Program-made: the position numbers and the translations under genes
Notes under the pieces: generated by a model
What the model was told of the DNA's origin: nothing
Seen by the model: the letters and a program-made list of their open reading frames with translations, nothing else
The model's database searches: none
Assembly: GCF_002135345.1 (NCBI RefSeq)
Contig: NZ_NEGI01000007.1
Span: 96,383-160,382 of the forward strand
DNA length: 64,000 nt
Direction of reading: 5' to 3'
Source of the DNA: Acinetobacter sp. ANC 4648
GTDB lineage: Bacteria > Pseudomonadota > Gammaproteobacteria > Pseudomonadales > Moraxellaceae
In this document: in pieces, positions 27,107 to 39,067 of the stretch
How the letters are laid out: every line of letters starts with the position of its first letter
Numbering within the stretch: position 1 is the first letter of the stretch

Positions 27107-29194
27107 TTATGCTCCAACCCAAGCGGTATCAGCATTTTCCAGACTTAAACCATTATCATGACAAATACTATTTCGAATATTATTTACTGAGATTTGTATG
27201 CGCAGACGAAGATCTTCATCACCCATATTTTGTGCTGCCACATTCACTTTCTGAAGCTGTAACATAATCATTTTAAATTGATTACTATCGGTGCAATTCT
27301 TAGATTTATCTTCCAACCATTGATAGAGTTGTTGTTGTAACTGTTCAATCAAATTCATGACCTCAGTCTCAGCAGATAACTTTTTGACCAATTCGTGTAA
27401 GCGTGATAAATCAATAATGGCACTGGATTCAATCAAAGCATTATTAATTTCAACTTTCAGTTCATCGGACTGAACTTGTTTGGTATTTAATAAGCCAATT
27501 CGATCTAACATGCCACGCAAATGGATTCTAAATGCTAAGCCATAATTCATACCAATGGCCTGACGCATATCTTTATAATGTGCAGACAGCATTCGCTGAG
27601 CTGTCATATCTGGAGACATCGCTCGAACCAAATGAATGACAAAAATTGCAATAATAGGACCTAAGATGGAACCAATTGAGCTGTCAAAAAACATCACCTG
27701 ATCCAATGAATAATTATTATGTAAATTCAGCCCCATCACCGCCCCCATCACCAAAGGCAAGCCCAAACCCACTAATTGTGGATGTGGAAACATACTTAAA
27801 ACATAAATCAAGAAAGGTGCCAATACCACGACCAATTGCCAGAACGTCGTTACATAAGGAAAGATCCCATAGGCATAAATAAAGATAATAATCGCAGCAT
27901 AAACACTGCCACGAACGAACACTTTTAAGGCAGGTACTGGATTATCTAATGCCGTTAAAATACAAGCACAAATCACAGCCAATTGCGCCATCATAAAACC
28001 TGATTTCCAGCCACTTAAAATCCAAAGTCCCGTTGCAATCAATATGGTCATAAAGACAGAAATAGCACCGCGAATAGCAACACCATAATCACGATGTAAA
28101 CTGGGGTAAGTCGTCGTCAACGCTGTAATGGATTCGGGTAAGCTCTGCTCACCATTTTGAATCCGCTGCCAAATCAATTTCACAGCACGTACATTCTGGA
28201 TAAAATGACGAATATCCATTTTGACACTGTTTAACATAACATGTTGCTCGGCTTTGGCTTGCTGCAAAATCAAATCAAAATCTGCCTCAAAAGTCAGTGG
28301 TAAATGATGTAACTCCTCTTCTTGAATGGGATGATCATCACTGAGAAAAGCCACAACATGATCGTGTAATTTTTTTAAATTTTTTCGATAAGACAGATCA
28401 ATTTGATCCAGTTGCTTGAACCGTTCAGCCATGGCAACCAAATTGGCAATCAGCATGGTGACTTGATGTAATAGTTCTTGTATTGGCTTGGTCATTCCTT
28501 TGAATTTAGATTGTTCATAATTCAAATGCACCGCCATAGCATGAAGATCTGAAGTGTCTCGCGTGATATGAGCCAGTAAAGTGGTGTAATTTTCTTGATG
28601 CTGCTCATCCGATAAAATACGATCAAATACAACTTTAGTATCCTGCATGGTTTTATGAATACGATGTTGTAATATTGGTCCTATATGCATCGGAAAAATC
28701 GTAACCGAAACCACTGCACTACACACCACGCCTAAAGCTATCTCTAAACAACGGCCCAATGCCATATCAAAAATCGTCACCGTATCGATATACGCAATTG
28801 CATTAAAGCAAATCAGCACGGCGGTATATCCCGCAAGCATGAAAACATAGCTTCTTGGGGTACGATCTAACAATGAAATATACAAACAAATACTGACCCA
28901 AGCCGCAAGTACCAAAGTCAACAGCAAGGGGCTATTAATGAGAGATGGCATCACTGCGACTGCAAAAATGGCTCCCACCACTGTTCCAAATAAACGATAA
29001 ATACTTTTGGATGACATCATTCCGACATAGGGATTGGCAATAATAAAGACCGTACCCATTGCCCACATCGGATATGCCAAATTCAACGCAAAGGCAATAT
29101 AAAGTGCAAGCATTCCTGCGATAAAAGTTTTCGTCGCAAAAATAAGATCCATCTTACTGGGTCGAAAAGCCAATAATGGTTTGAATAAAAACAT
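27107..29194 (-). CDS. FUSC family aromatic-acid-type efflux pump subunit (AaeB-like)
   Basis: A 695-residue inner-membrane protein with two blocks of membrane helices (about 15-165 and 375-520), each followed by a cytoplasmic helical domain, the FUSC architecture. WAMGTVFIIANPYVGMMSSKSIYRLFGTVVG and GFMMAQLAVICACILTALDNP mark the two halves. Relatives such as AaeB export p-hydroxybenzoate and similar acids; the substrate here is inferred only. First gene of the three-gene efflux operon, divergent from an IclR-type regulator. Confidence 0.92.
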   Translation of the reverse strand: MFLFKPLLAFRPSKMDLIFATKTFIAGMLALYIAFALNLAYPMWAMGTVFIIANPYVGMMSSKSIYRLFGTVVGAIFAVAVMPSLINSPLLLTLVLAAWVSICLYISLLDRTPRSYVFMLAGYTAVLICFNAIAYIDTVTIFDMALGRCLEIALGVVCSAVVSVTIFPMHIGPILQHRIHKTMQDTKVVFDRILSDEQHQENYTTLLAHITRDTSDLHAMAVHLNYEQSKFKGMTKPIQELLHQVTMLIANLVAMAERFKQLDQIDLSYRKNLKKLHDHVVAFLSDDHPIQEEELHHLPLTFEADFDLILQQAKAEQHVMLNSVKMDIRHFIQNVRAVKLIWQRIQNGEQSLPESITALTTTYPSLHRDYGVAIRGAISVFMTILIATGLWILSGWKSGFMMAQLAVICACILTALDNPVPALKVFVRGSVYAAIIIFIYAYGIFPYVTTFWQLVVVLAPFLIYVLSMFPHPQLVGLGLPLVMGAVMGLNLHNNYSLDQVMFFDSSIGSILGPIIAIFVIHLVRAMSPDMTAQRMLSAHYKDMRQAIGMNYGLAFRIHLRGMLDRIGLLNTKQVQSDELKVEINNALIESSAIIDLSRLHELVKKLSAETEVMNLIEQLQQQLYQWLEDKSKNCTDSNQFKMIMLQLQKVNVAAQNMGDEDLRLRIQISVNNIRNSICHDNGLSLENADTAWVGA

Positions 29195-29683
29195 GGAAAT
29201 GATCCGATTGAATGCACAGAAATATCGTTACCTCTCTACATGCTTATATTCTTCTGTGAATGACAGAAAACATTTACATGCACAAATGGGGCGTGTAGAG
29301 CTAGAGACATTCAATCATGCAACTCTGAAATCAAATACGGAGAACGGTATTTAACCCATTGAAGAAAAGTTTAGTCATAGAAATGAGAAAGCTTGGCTAA
29401 ATTTACAGCAAAAAATCAATGTAAATTCACTATTGGACATTTATACTACAATTAATGTTAAAAATAAATTTTTATTTAATTAAAATATCACATATTGATA
29501 ATATGATCTAAATTTAATATATTTTACGTTTAAAAATAAACTGATCCATAATTTAAAGCTAAAGTATAAAAATACTTTAAATCGCATATGCAATTGATAA
29601 ATTCCTCGGCAATATCCGCAGTTTTTGTTATAAAGTAACACTACATTCTTTTTTCTGATGTTCAGCGATATAGTAGGTCATCA
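29195..29683. other. Divergent promoter region of efflux operon and IclR gene
   Basis: About 490 AT-rich bases with no gene seen. TATAAAG lies at about 29630 before the regulator; no complete -35/-10 pair stands out. It should hold the operators for the IclR-type regulator. Confidence 0.5.
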
Positions 29684-30493
29684 ATGGCGCTTTCAAGCTT
29701 TGGTAAAATTCTCACCGTACTGGATTTATTTTCTGTCTCGCGTCCAATCATCAATGTTGACGTGATTTGTGAAGAACTCAGTTTATCTAAACCAACCAGT
29801 TATCGTTATTTGAAAGAATTGGTTTCCGCTGATATTTTACAACGCTTAAGTGGTACTTCTGGAGACTACACTTTAGGGCCGAAAATTGCCGTGATGGATT
29901 ATATTTCACGGACCACTGATCCTTTAGTCCAAATTAGTATTCCCTTTATGCAGGAAATTTCTGAAAAAACGGAATTATGCTGCCTTTTGACCCATTTAAA
30001 TAGCGCTTACTGCATTGACCTTCATCATGAAGTTTTTAAAGATGCACAACTACTTTCGTATGGGCGCGGCTGCCCTCGTCCCGTATTTATGGGATCTTCA
30101 CCCAAAGTCATCATGGCACATCTCTCTAAGCAAAAAATTCATGAATACTATCAAAAATTTTCAACTGAATTAGATGAGGTTGGATTTGCGCATAGCGAAG
30201 ATGCCTTTATTGCACAAATGAAGAAAATTAAGAAGCAAGGCTACTATCTATCACGTGGTGAACTCGATCCCAATGTTTCAGGCTTATCAGTACCAGTAAA
30301 ATTTTCAAGCAAAGAAGCCCCATTGGCACTGACGGTGGTGGCATCAAAAAATCGTTTTGAATTTATTAATATCGATAAACTAATTGAAATTTTAAAGGAA
30401 AATGCTGAACAAATAGAAAAGCGTTTCTTAGCACTTTCAGAAAATCACCAGTTAACGGGCTATCATTATACCACTGAAGAAAAATTGGAATAA
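29684..30493 (+). CDS. IclR family transcriptional regulator
   Basis: A 269-residue protein. The N-terminal winged helix (about 5-65) contains VDVICEELSLSKPTSYRYLKELVSADIL and is followed by the IclR effector domain (about 80-250). IclR proteins often sense aromatic acids or other small carbon compounds. Its position, divergent from a FUSC/DUF1656/HlyD operon, suggests that it controls that pump. AGG lies seven bases before the ATG. Confidence 0.92.
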   Translation: MALSSFGKILTVLDLFSVSRPIINVDVICEELSLSKPTSYRYLKELVSADILQRLSGTSGDYTLGPKIAVMDYISRTTDPLVQISIPFMQEISEKTELCCLLTHLNSAYCIDLHHEVFKDAQLLSYGRGCPRPVFMGSSPKVIMAHLSKQKIHEYYQKFSTELDEVGFAHSEDAFIAQMKKIKKQGYYLSRGELDPNVSGLSVPVKFSSKEAPLALTVVASKNRFEFINIDKLIEILKENAEQIEKRFLALSENHQLTGYHYTTEEKLE

Positions 30494-30552
30494 CGGAGTA
30501 CACCACAATCAATTCACTAGAAAGTCTAGAGGGTTGATTCAATTTTAAACAC

Positions 30553-30588
30553 AAAAAAAGCTTTTCATGATGAAAAGCTTTTTTTGAT
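30553..30588. terminator. Bidirectional terminator between IclR gene and pgsA
   Basis: AAAAAAAGCTTTTCA-TGATGAAAAGCTTTTTTT: a strong inverted repeat with A and T runs at both ends. Confidence 0.9.
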
Positions 30589-30601
30589 TGATCGACTTAG
30601 T

Positions 30602-31189
30602 TTAAGGTTGTTTTAAATATGGCCAAGCCGCTTTTAAATAAATAATCATCGACCATAACGTTAAAATAACCGCGGTGTACAGCAACGCATACGCTAACAT
30701 TTCAAGCGGCTGCCAATTCAATAAAAATACCGTAATGGCAATCATTTGAAAGGCCGTTTTATATTTACCAACAGTGGATACAGCAACATTGGTTCGTGCA
30801 CCCAATTCAGCCATCCACTCACGTAACGCCGAAACGGTAATTTCACGTGAAATAATCACAATTGCAGCAAAAGCCATAGCAATATTTGGTTGCCATTGAA
30901 CCAATACAATCAATGCAGCAGCCACCATTAATTTATCTGCGACTGGATCTAAAAAGCGCCCAAATGCCGAAGATTGATTCAAGGTACGTGCCAGATATCC
31001 ATCTAGCCAATCAGTCACTGCAGCAATGACAAAAACAGCAGTCAAAATCATATGCCGCATGATACTGCCTTCATGACCACCAACCCCAATTGCAGGTGGC
31101 CAATACGCAATAATTAAAAATACTGGAATTAACGCAATTCGTGCCAGCGTCAAGATATTTGGAATATTCAGGATTCGACCTGTAGTCAT
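30602..31189 (-). CDS. pgsA: CDP-diacylglycerol--glycerol-3-phosphate phosphatidyltransferase
   Basis: ATG at 31189 gives 195 residues beginning MTTGRILNIPNILTLARI. The full CDP-alcohol transferase motif is present, DWLDGYLAR...GRFLDPVADK, with all four aspartates. It makes phosphatidylglycerol phosphate, the first step toward phosphatidylglycerol and cardiolipin, in the inner membrane. A GTG two codons upstream is less likely. Confidence 0.96.
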   Translation of the reverse strand: MTTGRILNIPNILTLARIALIPVFLIIAYWPPAIGVGGHEGSIMRHMILTAVFVIAAVTDWLDGYLARTLNQSSAFGRFLDPVADKLMVAAALIVLVQWQPNIAMAFAAIVIISREITVSALREWMAELGARTNVAVSTVGKYKTAFQMIAITVFLLNWQPLEMLAYALLYTAVILTLWSMIIYLKAAWPYLKQP

Positions 31190-31302
31190 AGACACCGCCA
31201 GTTTGTCCCCTAATTACCTATATATGTGTTATAGGAAAAAAGCTGTATAGAGAAAACCTCTAATCTTGCCAATACTTTAAACGATTCACGTGAAACTGTC
31301 GA

Positions 31303-32097
31303 CTAGGCAAATACCGTCACGGTTTGTCTAGAAATCGCAATTAAACGATTATCAGCATCCCAAATATGTGCATATTCAGTTGCATAGCCATCACCCGCAT
31401 ATTCCGTCACGACTTTATATTTAAACCAGTCGTGTATTTGATGTTGAATTGGATGTACATAAGTCACATGCCATGTGAGCGTGCTTGCAGGTAGCATACT
31501 TTTAAACATCGGTAATACGCCTGGCGGCCATACATCAAATAAAGTCATGAGATCTGCAACGGACATGGTTCTATTCTCATGTAATTCCGGATCAAATCTA
31601 AACCATCCGCCAAAATCAGGCTTTTCACTGCCTGAACATGGATAATGCCCCTCAGCCCAAGCCAATTCAAATTGTTGAAAGCATTGTGGTGCAAAAGCAT
31701 TCTTGGGCAGAATTTTTAATTCATCAACCGTAGGATAATCAGGTGCTTGAATTTCATTTCGAACATGAATGCTCGATTCACGATGCCTACCAAAACTTGC
31801 CAATAAAATACTCTGTACCGCATCGTCTTGCCATAAGCGGACTTCAATGGTGGTGACTGATTTACCTTGTCTTAATATTTCAGCCGTTAGTCTAACTTTG
31901 GCCTCTTGAACCGGTCCAACAAAAGTCACACTGACACTCAATAAATGCTTTGAGGGATCATTGATGGTGGCAACCGCTTTATGCATCAATAAACCCGCGA
32001 CTAAACCACCAAAAATAGTCCGTCCTTGTAACCATCCTTTCGGAATATCAATCCATTCATTTTGTTCAATGTCTTTGAAAATTTGGATTAATGACAT
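31303..32097 (-). CDS. Thioesterase family protein (acyl-CoA thioesterase, double hotdog)
   Basis: A 264-residue protein of two hotdog halves, in the TesB-like acyl-CoA thioesterase group. GWLQGRTIFGGLVAGLLMHKA is the first half's signature and LTWHVTYVHP the second. It should cleave acyl-CoA to free acid and CoA, with unknown chain preference. GAGGA precedes the ATG. It stands alone between uvrC and pgsA. Confidence 0.88.
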   Translation of the reverse strand: MSLIQIFKDIEQNEWIDIPKGWLQGRTIFGGLVAGLLMHKAVATINDPSKHLLSVSVTFVGPVQEAKVRLTAEILRQGKSVTTIEVRLWQDDAVQSILLASFGRHRESSIHVRNEIQAPDYPTVDELKILPKNAFAPQCFQQFELAWAEGHYPCSGSEKPDFGGWFRFDPELHENRTMSVADLMTLFDVWPPGVLPMFKSMLPASTLTWHVTYVHPIQHQIHDWFKYKVVTEYAGDGYATEYAHIWDADNRLIAISRQTVTVFA

Positions 32098-32249
32098 TGC
32101 TGATCCTCAAGCGATTATTCTATATCCGCTACTATTTCATATTGTACCTAGTGTTGTGAATGATCAATGACTGATGCGTCAGTGAGCATTGTGGCAAATC
32201 ACCTTACTTTTTACAGAGCCGCATTCTAGATACTAGCGATTAGGCGACA

Positions 32250-34049
32250 CTATTCATGCAAAATCTTATAAATCGTTCGTGCCATGACATCCCCCAAACC
32301 TGGAACCAATTTTAAATCATTCTCGGAGGCTTTGAGTACGCCTTGAATACCACCGAAATGCGTCAATAAATCACGTCGACGTTTAGGGCCAAGCCCTGGT
32401 ATCGCTTCAAGCACTGAACCGCCACGGCGTTTATCTCTTTTGGCACGATGTTTGGTAATCGCGAAACGATGAGCTTCATCACGTACCTGCTGAATTAAAT
32501 GTAAGGCTTTATTGTCTTCAGGTAATTGGATTTTAGTACCATCGGTAAAATGCAGCGTTTCTAAGCCAGGTTTACGTCCCTCTCCTTTGGATACTCCAAC
32601 CATAAAAGCGTCTAAACCCAGTTCCTGCATCACCTCTTTCGCCATATTTAACTGTCCCTTCCCCCCATCAATCAACAGCAAGTCAGGTAACATGGCTTTT
32701 TTATAACGACGGGTTAAGGCTTGGCGCATTGCTGCATAATCATCGCCTGCGGTAATATCATTAATCGCAAATTGGCGATAATCACGCTTACGCGCACCGC
32801 CAGTATCAAAGACCACACAAGATGCAATCGTCGCTTCTCCCATGGTATGTGAAATATCAAAACACTCGATACGATCAATAGGCCGATCCAATATGGTTTC
32901 CAATTGATGGAAACGTTCATTCAGTTCCAAATGATTCGCTAACTTACCTTTAATCGCATGTTGCACGTTCATCTCGGCCAACTCGAGCCACTCCGCACGC
33001 GTTTCACGAACATTTGGCTTAATCTGAATTTTTTTCTCAAATTGTTGTTGTAATGCCTGTTCCATTTCTTTCCGATCTGGAATGTCGACATTAATAATCA
33101 ATTCAGTTGGAACTTCATCTGCCACTTGGAAATAAAAGTTGGCCATAAAATCAGATAACATTTGCCCTAAGTCATCATCTAACATATCTGGAAAATAGCT
33201 TTTACCGCCTAACATTTTGCCATTCCGCACATGCATAATCTGTACGCAGGTAACCCCAGCCTGATAAGCAATTGCCAGAATATCAGCTTCACCTTTTAGT
33301 TTATAAATCGCCTGTTGCGACTGTACTTCACGTAACAATGCCATACGGTCACGGTAAAATACGGCTTTTTCAAACTCTAAGCTTTCTGCTGCCTGCTCCA
33401 TTTTACGAATCAACTCCTGATTCAGTTCTTTCGTATCGCCTTGTAAAAAACGAATCGAGTCTTTTACATCGGCTTGATAATCTTCAGGAGAAATGAGTCC
33501 GACACACGGTGCGGTACAACGTTTAATTTGATATTGCAAACAGGGTCGTTTACGTTGTGAAAAATAACTATTTTCACATTGCCGGACATTAAATAATTTT
33601 TGTAAGACCAACAATGTATCACGTGCATTATAAGCACTAGGATACGGCCCAAAAAACTTACCGACCTGATGCTTACCCTTGCCACGACCACTGGCAATGC
33701 GGGGATAAGGTTGATCTGCTGAAACAAAGATATAGACATAGGATTTATCATCCCGCAGCATAATATTGTAGGGCGGACGATGCAGCTTAATCAGATTTTG
33801 TTCAAGTAAGAGTGCTTCTGTTTCAGAACGAACGATTAAAGTTTCAATATCATAAATTCGAGCCACCAAAGCCTGTGTTTTAGGATGCTCAATGTTTTTA
33901 ACAAAATAGCTTGATACACGATTTTTTAGATTTTTAGCTTTGCCTACATATAAAAGCTCGCCCTCTTTCCCAAGCATTTTATATACGCCTGGCAGTTGGG
34001 TCATACTGGCTAAAATCTTTTCGATATTTTCACGTGCATTTTCGTTCAC
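32250..34049 (-). CDS. uvrC: Excinuclease ABC subunit C
   Basis: A GTG at 34049, with AGG six bases upstream, gives 599 residues beginning (V)[17 protein letters not shown], the usual UvrC beginning; a 37-codon ATG extension is therefore rejected. The GIY-YIG nuclease is at about 13-95, UVR helix pair at about 205-240, RNase H-like nuclease domain in the middle with its aspartates ([16 protein letters not shown]), and the C-terminal helix-hairpin-helix ([18 protein letters not shown]). It makes both incisions in nucleotide excision repair. Confidence 0.96.
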   Translation of the reverse strand: MNENARENIEKILASMTQLPGVYKMLGKEGELLYVGKAKNLKNRVSSYFVKNIEHPKTQALVARIYDIETLIVRSETEALLLEQNLIKLHRPPYNIMLRDDKSYVYIFVSADQPYPRIASGRGKGKHQVGKFFGPYPSAYNARDTLLVLQKLFNVRQCENSYFSQRKRPCLQYQIKRCTAPCVGLISPEDYQADVKDSIRFLQGDTKELNQELIRKMEQAAESLEFEKAVFYRDRMALLREVQSQQAIYKLKGEADILAIAYQAGVTCVQIMHVRNGKMLGGKSYFPDMLDDDLGQMLSDFMANFYFQVADEVPTELIINVDIPDRKEMEQALQQQFEKKIQIKPNVRETRAEWLELAEMNVQHAIKGKLANHLELNERFHQLETILDRPIDRIECFDISHTMGEATIASCVVFDTGGARKRDYRQFAINDITAGDDYAAMRQALTRRYKKAMLPDLLLIDGGKGQLNMAKEVMQELGLDAFMVGVSKGEGRKPGLETLHFTDGTKIQLPEDNKALHLIQQVRDEAHRFAITKHRAKRDKRRGGSVLEAIPGLGPKRRRDLLTHFGGIQGVLKASENDLKLVPGLGDVMARTIYKILHE

Positions 34050-34713
34050 AGCAGACCTATCATCCTTATTACCAAGACATAATGTGCTGCTTTTAGCACC
34101 TTTTTCAAGCGAATTTACGATCTTCAACCTATAAACTCTGAAAATAGCACTTAATTTCACGTGAAACCTTTGATGCTTCTTACGGAAATAAATATGTCCA
34201 CAGCGAAATATAGTGCAGATCGCTTAGATAAAACATCATAGGCATAAAGCTCAACTGGACGAATGTCAAAATTCTTGGCAAAGTTTAAATACGAGCCATA
34301 AAAGACGTTAACTTAGTACATAAACGGACTTATTCAACTATTTTGCAGAAAACGAATCTAAAAAGCTCAGCTTTAATTTTTTAGGCTATTGACCATTTTG
34401 ACCTAATATCTCTCATTTTTGAGACAAGTATTTAAGTATTTCATCCTCCATTTTAAAGTTCACAATTGAATAAAAAAATTTACTAAAACAAAAACTTCAT
34501 CATTTTTTTAAAGATCAGATAACATTTAAAGCGACAGATTACAAAATATTGCTACAAAAAAATTGATGACCCTTGCGTCACGGCTTGATACAACTTGTTA
34601 TGTTCTTTTTAGCTATAGTTATCGTAAGATTAGTGAAGTAAAAATATGTGTGGAAAAAGTACACATACTTCAAAACATCAACTTAGAAGTCCTCCAAAAA
34701 AGGAGATCAGGGC
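34050..34713. other. Intergenic region between uvrC and fadB, no gene seen
   Basis: About 660 AT-rich bases between divergent genes. No frame or RNA was recognised. A TATAGT at about 34614 may be the -10 for fadBA, but no matching -35 is well spaced. AAGGAGA at 34699-34705 is the fadB ribosome site. Confidence 0.6.
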
Positions 34714-36867
34714 ATGATCCACGCTGGCAATGCCATTACCGTCCAAATGCTTGCGGACGGAATTGCAGAATTCCGCTTTGACTTACAAGGTGAGTCGGTT
34801 AACAAATTCAACCGTGCAACGATTGAAGATTTTAAAGCCGCAATTGCAGCCGTTAAAGCTGACAGTTCTATCAAAGGTTTAATCGTTACTTCTGCTAAAT
34901 CTACATTTATTGTAGGTGCGGACATCACTGAGTTTGGCGACAACTTCGCTCAAGGTGAAAAAGCAATTGTAGAATGGGCAATGCCTGTTCACGACGTGTT
35001 TAATAGTTTTGAAGATTTAGAAATTCCTAAAGTCGCTGCAATCAATGGTATTGCATTGGGTGGCGGTTTCGAGATGTGCTTAGTCTGTGACTACCGTGTT
35101 ATGTCTCAAGCTGCTCAAGTTGGCTTACCAGAAGTGAAGCTTGGGATCATCCCTGGTTTCGGTGGTACAGTTCGTTTAAGCCGTGTTATTGGTATTGATA
35201 ATGCAGTTGAGTGGATTGCAACTTCTGCAAACAAACGTCCAGAAGCAGCACTCAAAGATGGCGCTGTCGATGCGGTTGTTGCTGCTGACAAATTACAAGA
35301 TGCTGCAATTGATTTAGTTAAACAAGCTATTTCAGGTCGTTTAGACTGGAAAGCAAAACGTCAAGAAAAATTAGAGCCTGTTAAATTAGACATGCTTGAA
35401 CAGATGATGGCGTTTAACTCATCTAAAGGCGTGGTTCTTGCTAAAGCCAATCCTGCTCAATACCCTGCACCAAAACTTTTACTTGATTCTTTACAAGCGG
35501 GCGCAAGTCTGCCACGTGATGAAGCACTTAAAGCTGAAGCTGAAGCATTTGCTAAAGCAGCAGTTACTCCACAAGCGGGCGCATTGATTGGTTTATTCCT
35601 CAATGACCAACTGGTGAAGAAAACCTCTAAAAAACATGAGAAAGGTGCACATCCTGTTAACCAAGCTGCTGTATTGGGCGCGGGTATCATGGGTGGCGGT
35701 ATTGCTTACCAAGCGGCAAGCAAAGGCACACCAATTATCATGAAAGATATTGGAAATCCACAATTAGCATTGGGTATGTCTGAAGCAACTAAACTGTTGA
35801 CTAAACAAGTTGAACGCAAAAAGATGACCCCTGCAAAAATGGGTGAAACATTGGCGCGTATCCGCCCAACTTTAAGCTTAGATGAGTTTAAAGACGTGGA
35901 TATCGTGATTGAAGCTGTGACTGAAAATCCGAAGATTAAAGCTGCGGTACTTGCGGATACTGAAAAATCAGTTCGTGAAAATACCATTATTGCATCAAAT
36001 ACTTCTACGATTTCAATTACACGTTTGGCTGAATCGCTACAACGCCCTGAAAACTTCGTTGGTATGCACTTCTTCAACCCAGTACACATGATGCCATTGG
36101 TAGAAGTGATTCGTGGTGAAAAGACATCGGATGAAGCAATCGCGACGACTGTGGTTCTTGCTCAAAAAATGGGTAAAACACCAATCGTTGTCAATGACTG
36201 CCCAGGCTTCCTTGTAAACCGTGTCTTGTTCCCTTACTTTGGTGCATTTGACCTACTGCTTAAAGATGGCGCTGACTTCCAACAAGTCGACAAAGTCATG
36301 GAAAAATTCGGTTGGCCAATGGGCCCTGCTTATCTTATCGACGTTGTCGGTATTGATACAGGTGTTCATGGTGCTGAAGTCATGGCAGAAGGTTTCCCAG
36401 ACCGCATGAAGCCTAGCTACAAAGGCGCGATTGAAATCATGTACGAAAACAAACGTCTTGGTCAAAAAAATGACGTTGGTTTCTACAAGTACGAACTTGA
36501 TCGTAAAGGTAAGAAAGCGAAAACTGTTGATCCAACAGCGTATGAGCTTGTTGCATCTATGGCAACGACTGAAAAACACGAGTTTGATGCACAAGAAATC
36601 ATTGATCGTATGATGCTGACTTTCTGTAACGAAACAGTTCGTTGCTTAGAAGACAACATCGTTGCTACCGCTGCTGAAGCAGATATGGCAATGATTATGG
36701 GTGTTGGTTTCCCTCCATTCCGTGGTGGCCCATGCCGTTACATCGACCAAACGGGTGTAGCTGAGTATGTTGCGCTTTGCGACAAGTATGCTCACTTAGG
36801 TAAAGCTTATGAAGCGCCACAGATGTTGCGTAATATGGCTACTCACAACAAAAAATTCTACGGTTAA
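34714..36867 (+). CDS. fadB: Fatty acid oxidation complex alpha subunit
   Basis: A 717-residue fusion of enoyl-CoA hydratase/isomerase (about 1-190, with [14 protein letters not shown] and [15 protein letters not shown]) and 3-hydroxyacyl-CoA dehydrogenase (NAD motif [11 protein letters not shown] at about 321, catalytic His in [11 protein letters not shown] at about 450). With FadA it runs the last three steps of beta-oxidation on long-chain acyl-CoA. fadA follows after 12 bases. Confidence 0.98.
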   Translation: MIHAGNAITVQMLADGIAEFRFDLQGESVNKFNRATIEDFKAAIAAVKADSSIKGLIVTSAKSTFIVGADITEFGDNFAQGEKAIVEWAMPVHDVFNSFEDLEIPKVAAINGIALGGGFEMCLVCDYRVMSQAAQVGLPEVKLGIIPGFGGTVRLSRVIGIDNAVEWIATSANKRPEAALKDGAVDAVVAADKLQDAAIDLVKQAISGRLDWKAKRQEKLEPVKLDMLEQMMAFNSSKGVVLAKANPAQYPAPKLLLDSLQAGASLPRDEALKAEAEAFAKAAVTPQAGALIGLFLNDQLVKKTSKKHEKGAHPVNQAAVLGAGIMGGGIAYQAASKGTPIIMKDIGNPQLALGMSEATKLLTKQVERKKMTPAKMGETLARIRPTLSLDEFKDVDIVIEAVTENPKIKAAVLADTEKSVRENTIIASNTSTISITRLAESLQRPENFVGMHFFNPVHMMPLVEVIRGEKTSDEAIATTVVLAQKMGKTPIVVNDCPGFLVNRVLFPYFGAFDLLLKDGADFQQVDKVMEKFGWPMGPAYLIDVVGIDTGVHGAEVMAEGFPDRMKPSYKGAIEIMYENKRLGQKNDVGFYKYELDRKGKKAKTVDPTAYELVASMATTEKHEFDAQEIIDRMMLTFCNETVRCLEDNIVATAAEADMAMIMGVGFPPFRGGPCRYIDQTGVAEYVALCDKYAHLGKAYEAPQMLRNMATHNKKFYG

Positions 36868-36879
36868 GGAGCAACGTGA

Positions 36880-38052
<1,173 letters not shown>

Positions 38053-38070
38053 TCAATACGATTGATCAAT

Positions 38071-38102
38071 AAAAAATCCCCGCTTAATGCGGGGATTTTT
38101 TA
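38071..38102 (+). terminator. Terminator after fadBA
   Basis: AATCCCCGC-TTAAT-GCGGGGATT followed by T5 and more T. Confidence 0.92.
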
Positions 38103-38454
38103 TCCTTAATTTTTTAACCTATAGTATTTCAAAACAACATTTTTACTCTCACCAATCCCATATAAAAGTCTCAGTAACTGTGCCAAATTTTAAAAAAAAT
38201 CCATTGTTTTATATTAATATTTATAAATAAATACAGATAAAATGAGCTGATGGATACTTTTTTACACACGATTGTTTAAATAAAAAAATCAAAACATGTA
38301 TCTACTGTGCAACAAAATGTTATACCTCTGTAATTTTGGTTTGTTTTACATGCACTTAATTTGAAAAATTTCTTTACTTGTCTAAACTCAACACCAATAA
38401 GCGATACCATACTGACCTTTCAAAACTTCACACAATAAATTCAGGATGCCTCCC
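38103..38454. other. Intergenic region before the repeat-protein gene
   Basis: About 350 AT-rich bases with no gene seen. AGGA at about 38440 is the ribosome site of the next gene; a distinct promoter was not identified. Confidence 0.55.
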
Positions 38455-38940
38455 ATGAATATGATCAAAACCACTTTATCTATTGCTTTACTGGTTAGTT
38501 CTGCAACTGCAATCGCAGCAACTGTTGAAACTACACCTGCAGTATCTATCAAAACGACACAAACGCCTGTAGAACAAGTTGAAGCGGATGCTGCTCAAGT
38601 TGTATCTGCAGCAAAAGAGAAAACATTAGTTGCAGCACATGCTGTTGAAACAAAAGCAGTACAAGTGAAAGATGCAACTGTTAAAAAAGCTGAGAAATTA
38701 AGTGAAGTAACTGCTGAGAAAGCGACTGAAGTAAAAGATGCGACTGTTGAAAAAGCTGAACAATTAGGTGAAGTAACTGCTGAGAAAGCAACTGAAGTAA
38801 AAGACGCGACTGTTGAAAAAACAGAACAATTGAGCGAAGCAACTGCTGAGAAAGCGACTGAAGTAAAAGATGCGACTGTTGAAAAAGCTGAAAAAACTAA
38901 AAAATCTTTCTTTTCTTGGTTCAAAAAGAAAGCAGATTAA
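38455..38940 (+). CDS. Exported coiled-coil repeat protein, function unknown
   Basis: ATG at 38455 is preferred (AGG nine bases upstream; an ATG at 38446 overlaps it), giving 161 residues. A signal peptide covers about 1-22, cut near AIA-ATVE. The rest is Ala/Lys/Glu/Val/Thr-rich. From 38665, three 22-residue repeats VKDATVEKAEQLxEVTAEKATE and a half repeat lead to a C-terminus KSFFSWFKKKAD. The 22-residue (2x11) period and composition suggest long amphipathic helices, as in LEA-like or apolipoprotein-like proteins. A periplasmic or membrane-surface role is inferred. Not matched to a named family. Confidence 0.85.
   Translation: MNMIKTTLSIALLVSSATAIAATVETTPAVSIKTTQTPVEQVEADAAQVVSAAKEKTLVAAHAVETKAVQVKDATVKKAEKLSEVTAEKATEVKDATVEKAEQLGEVTAEKATEVKDATVEKTEQLSEATAEKATEVKDATVEKAEKTKKSFFSWFKKKAD
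38665..38895 (+). repeat. 66-base tandem repeats in the exported repeat protein
   Basis: Three copies of a 66-base in-frame unit (38665, 38731, 38797) and a final half copy (38863). The copies differ at few positions, so copy number could vary. Confidence 0.88.
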
Positions 38941-38966
38941 TTTAAATACACTTCTTTAAGTTATCT

Positions 38967-39004
38967 AAAAAAGGATCTCTACTTATTAGAGATCCTTTTT
39001 TAGA
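38967..39004. terminator. Bidirectional terminator after the repeat-protein gene
   Basis: AAAAAAGGATCTCTA...TAGAGATCCTTTTTT, a long stem with A and T runs at the two ends, between convergent genes. Confidence 0.9.
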
Positions 39005-39067
39005 TCGAAATATATGCTTAAATAAAGCATCATGATCAGTAATTCTGGAATGAATCCCTAACTCCGA

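Noticed and set aside
38665..38895. Tandem repeats as a CRISPR array
   Set aside because: Units are contiguous, in frame and part of a coding sequence; there are no unique spacers.
38595..38924. Antisense frame of 109 codons across the repeat gene
   Set aside because: It mirrors the repeats of the real gene, has no ribosome site and encodes a low-complexity Ser/Ala/Val string.
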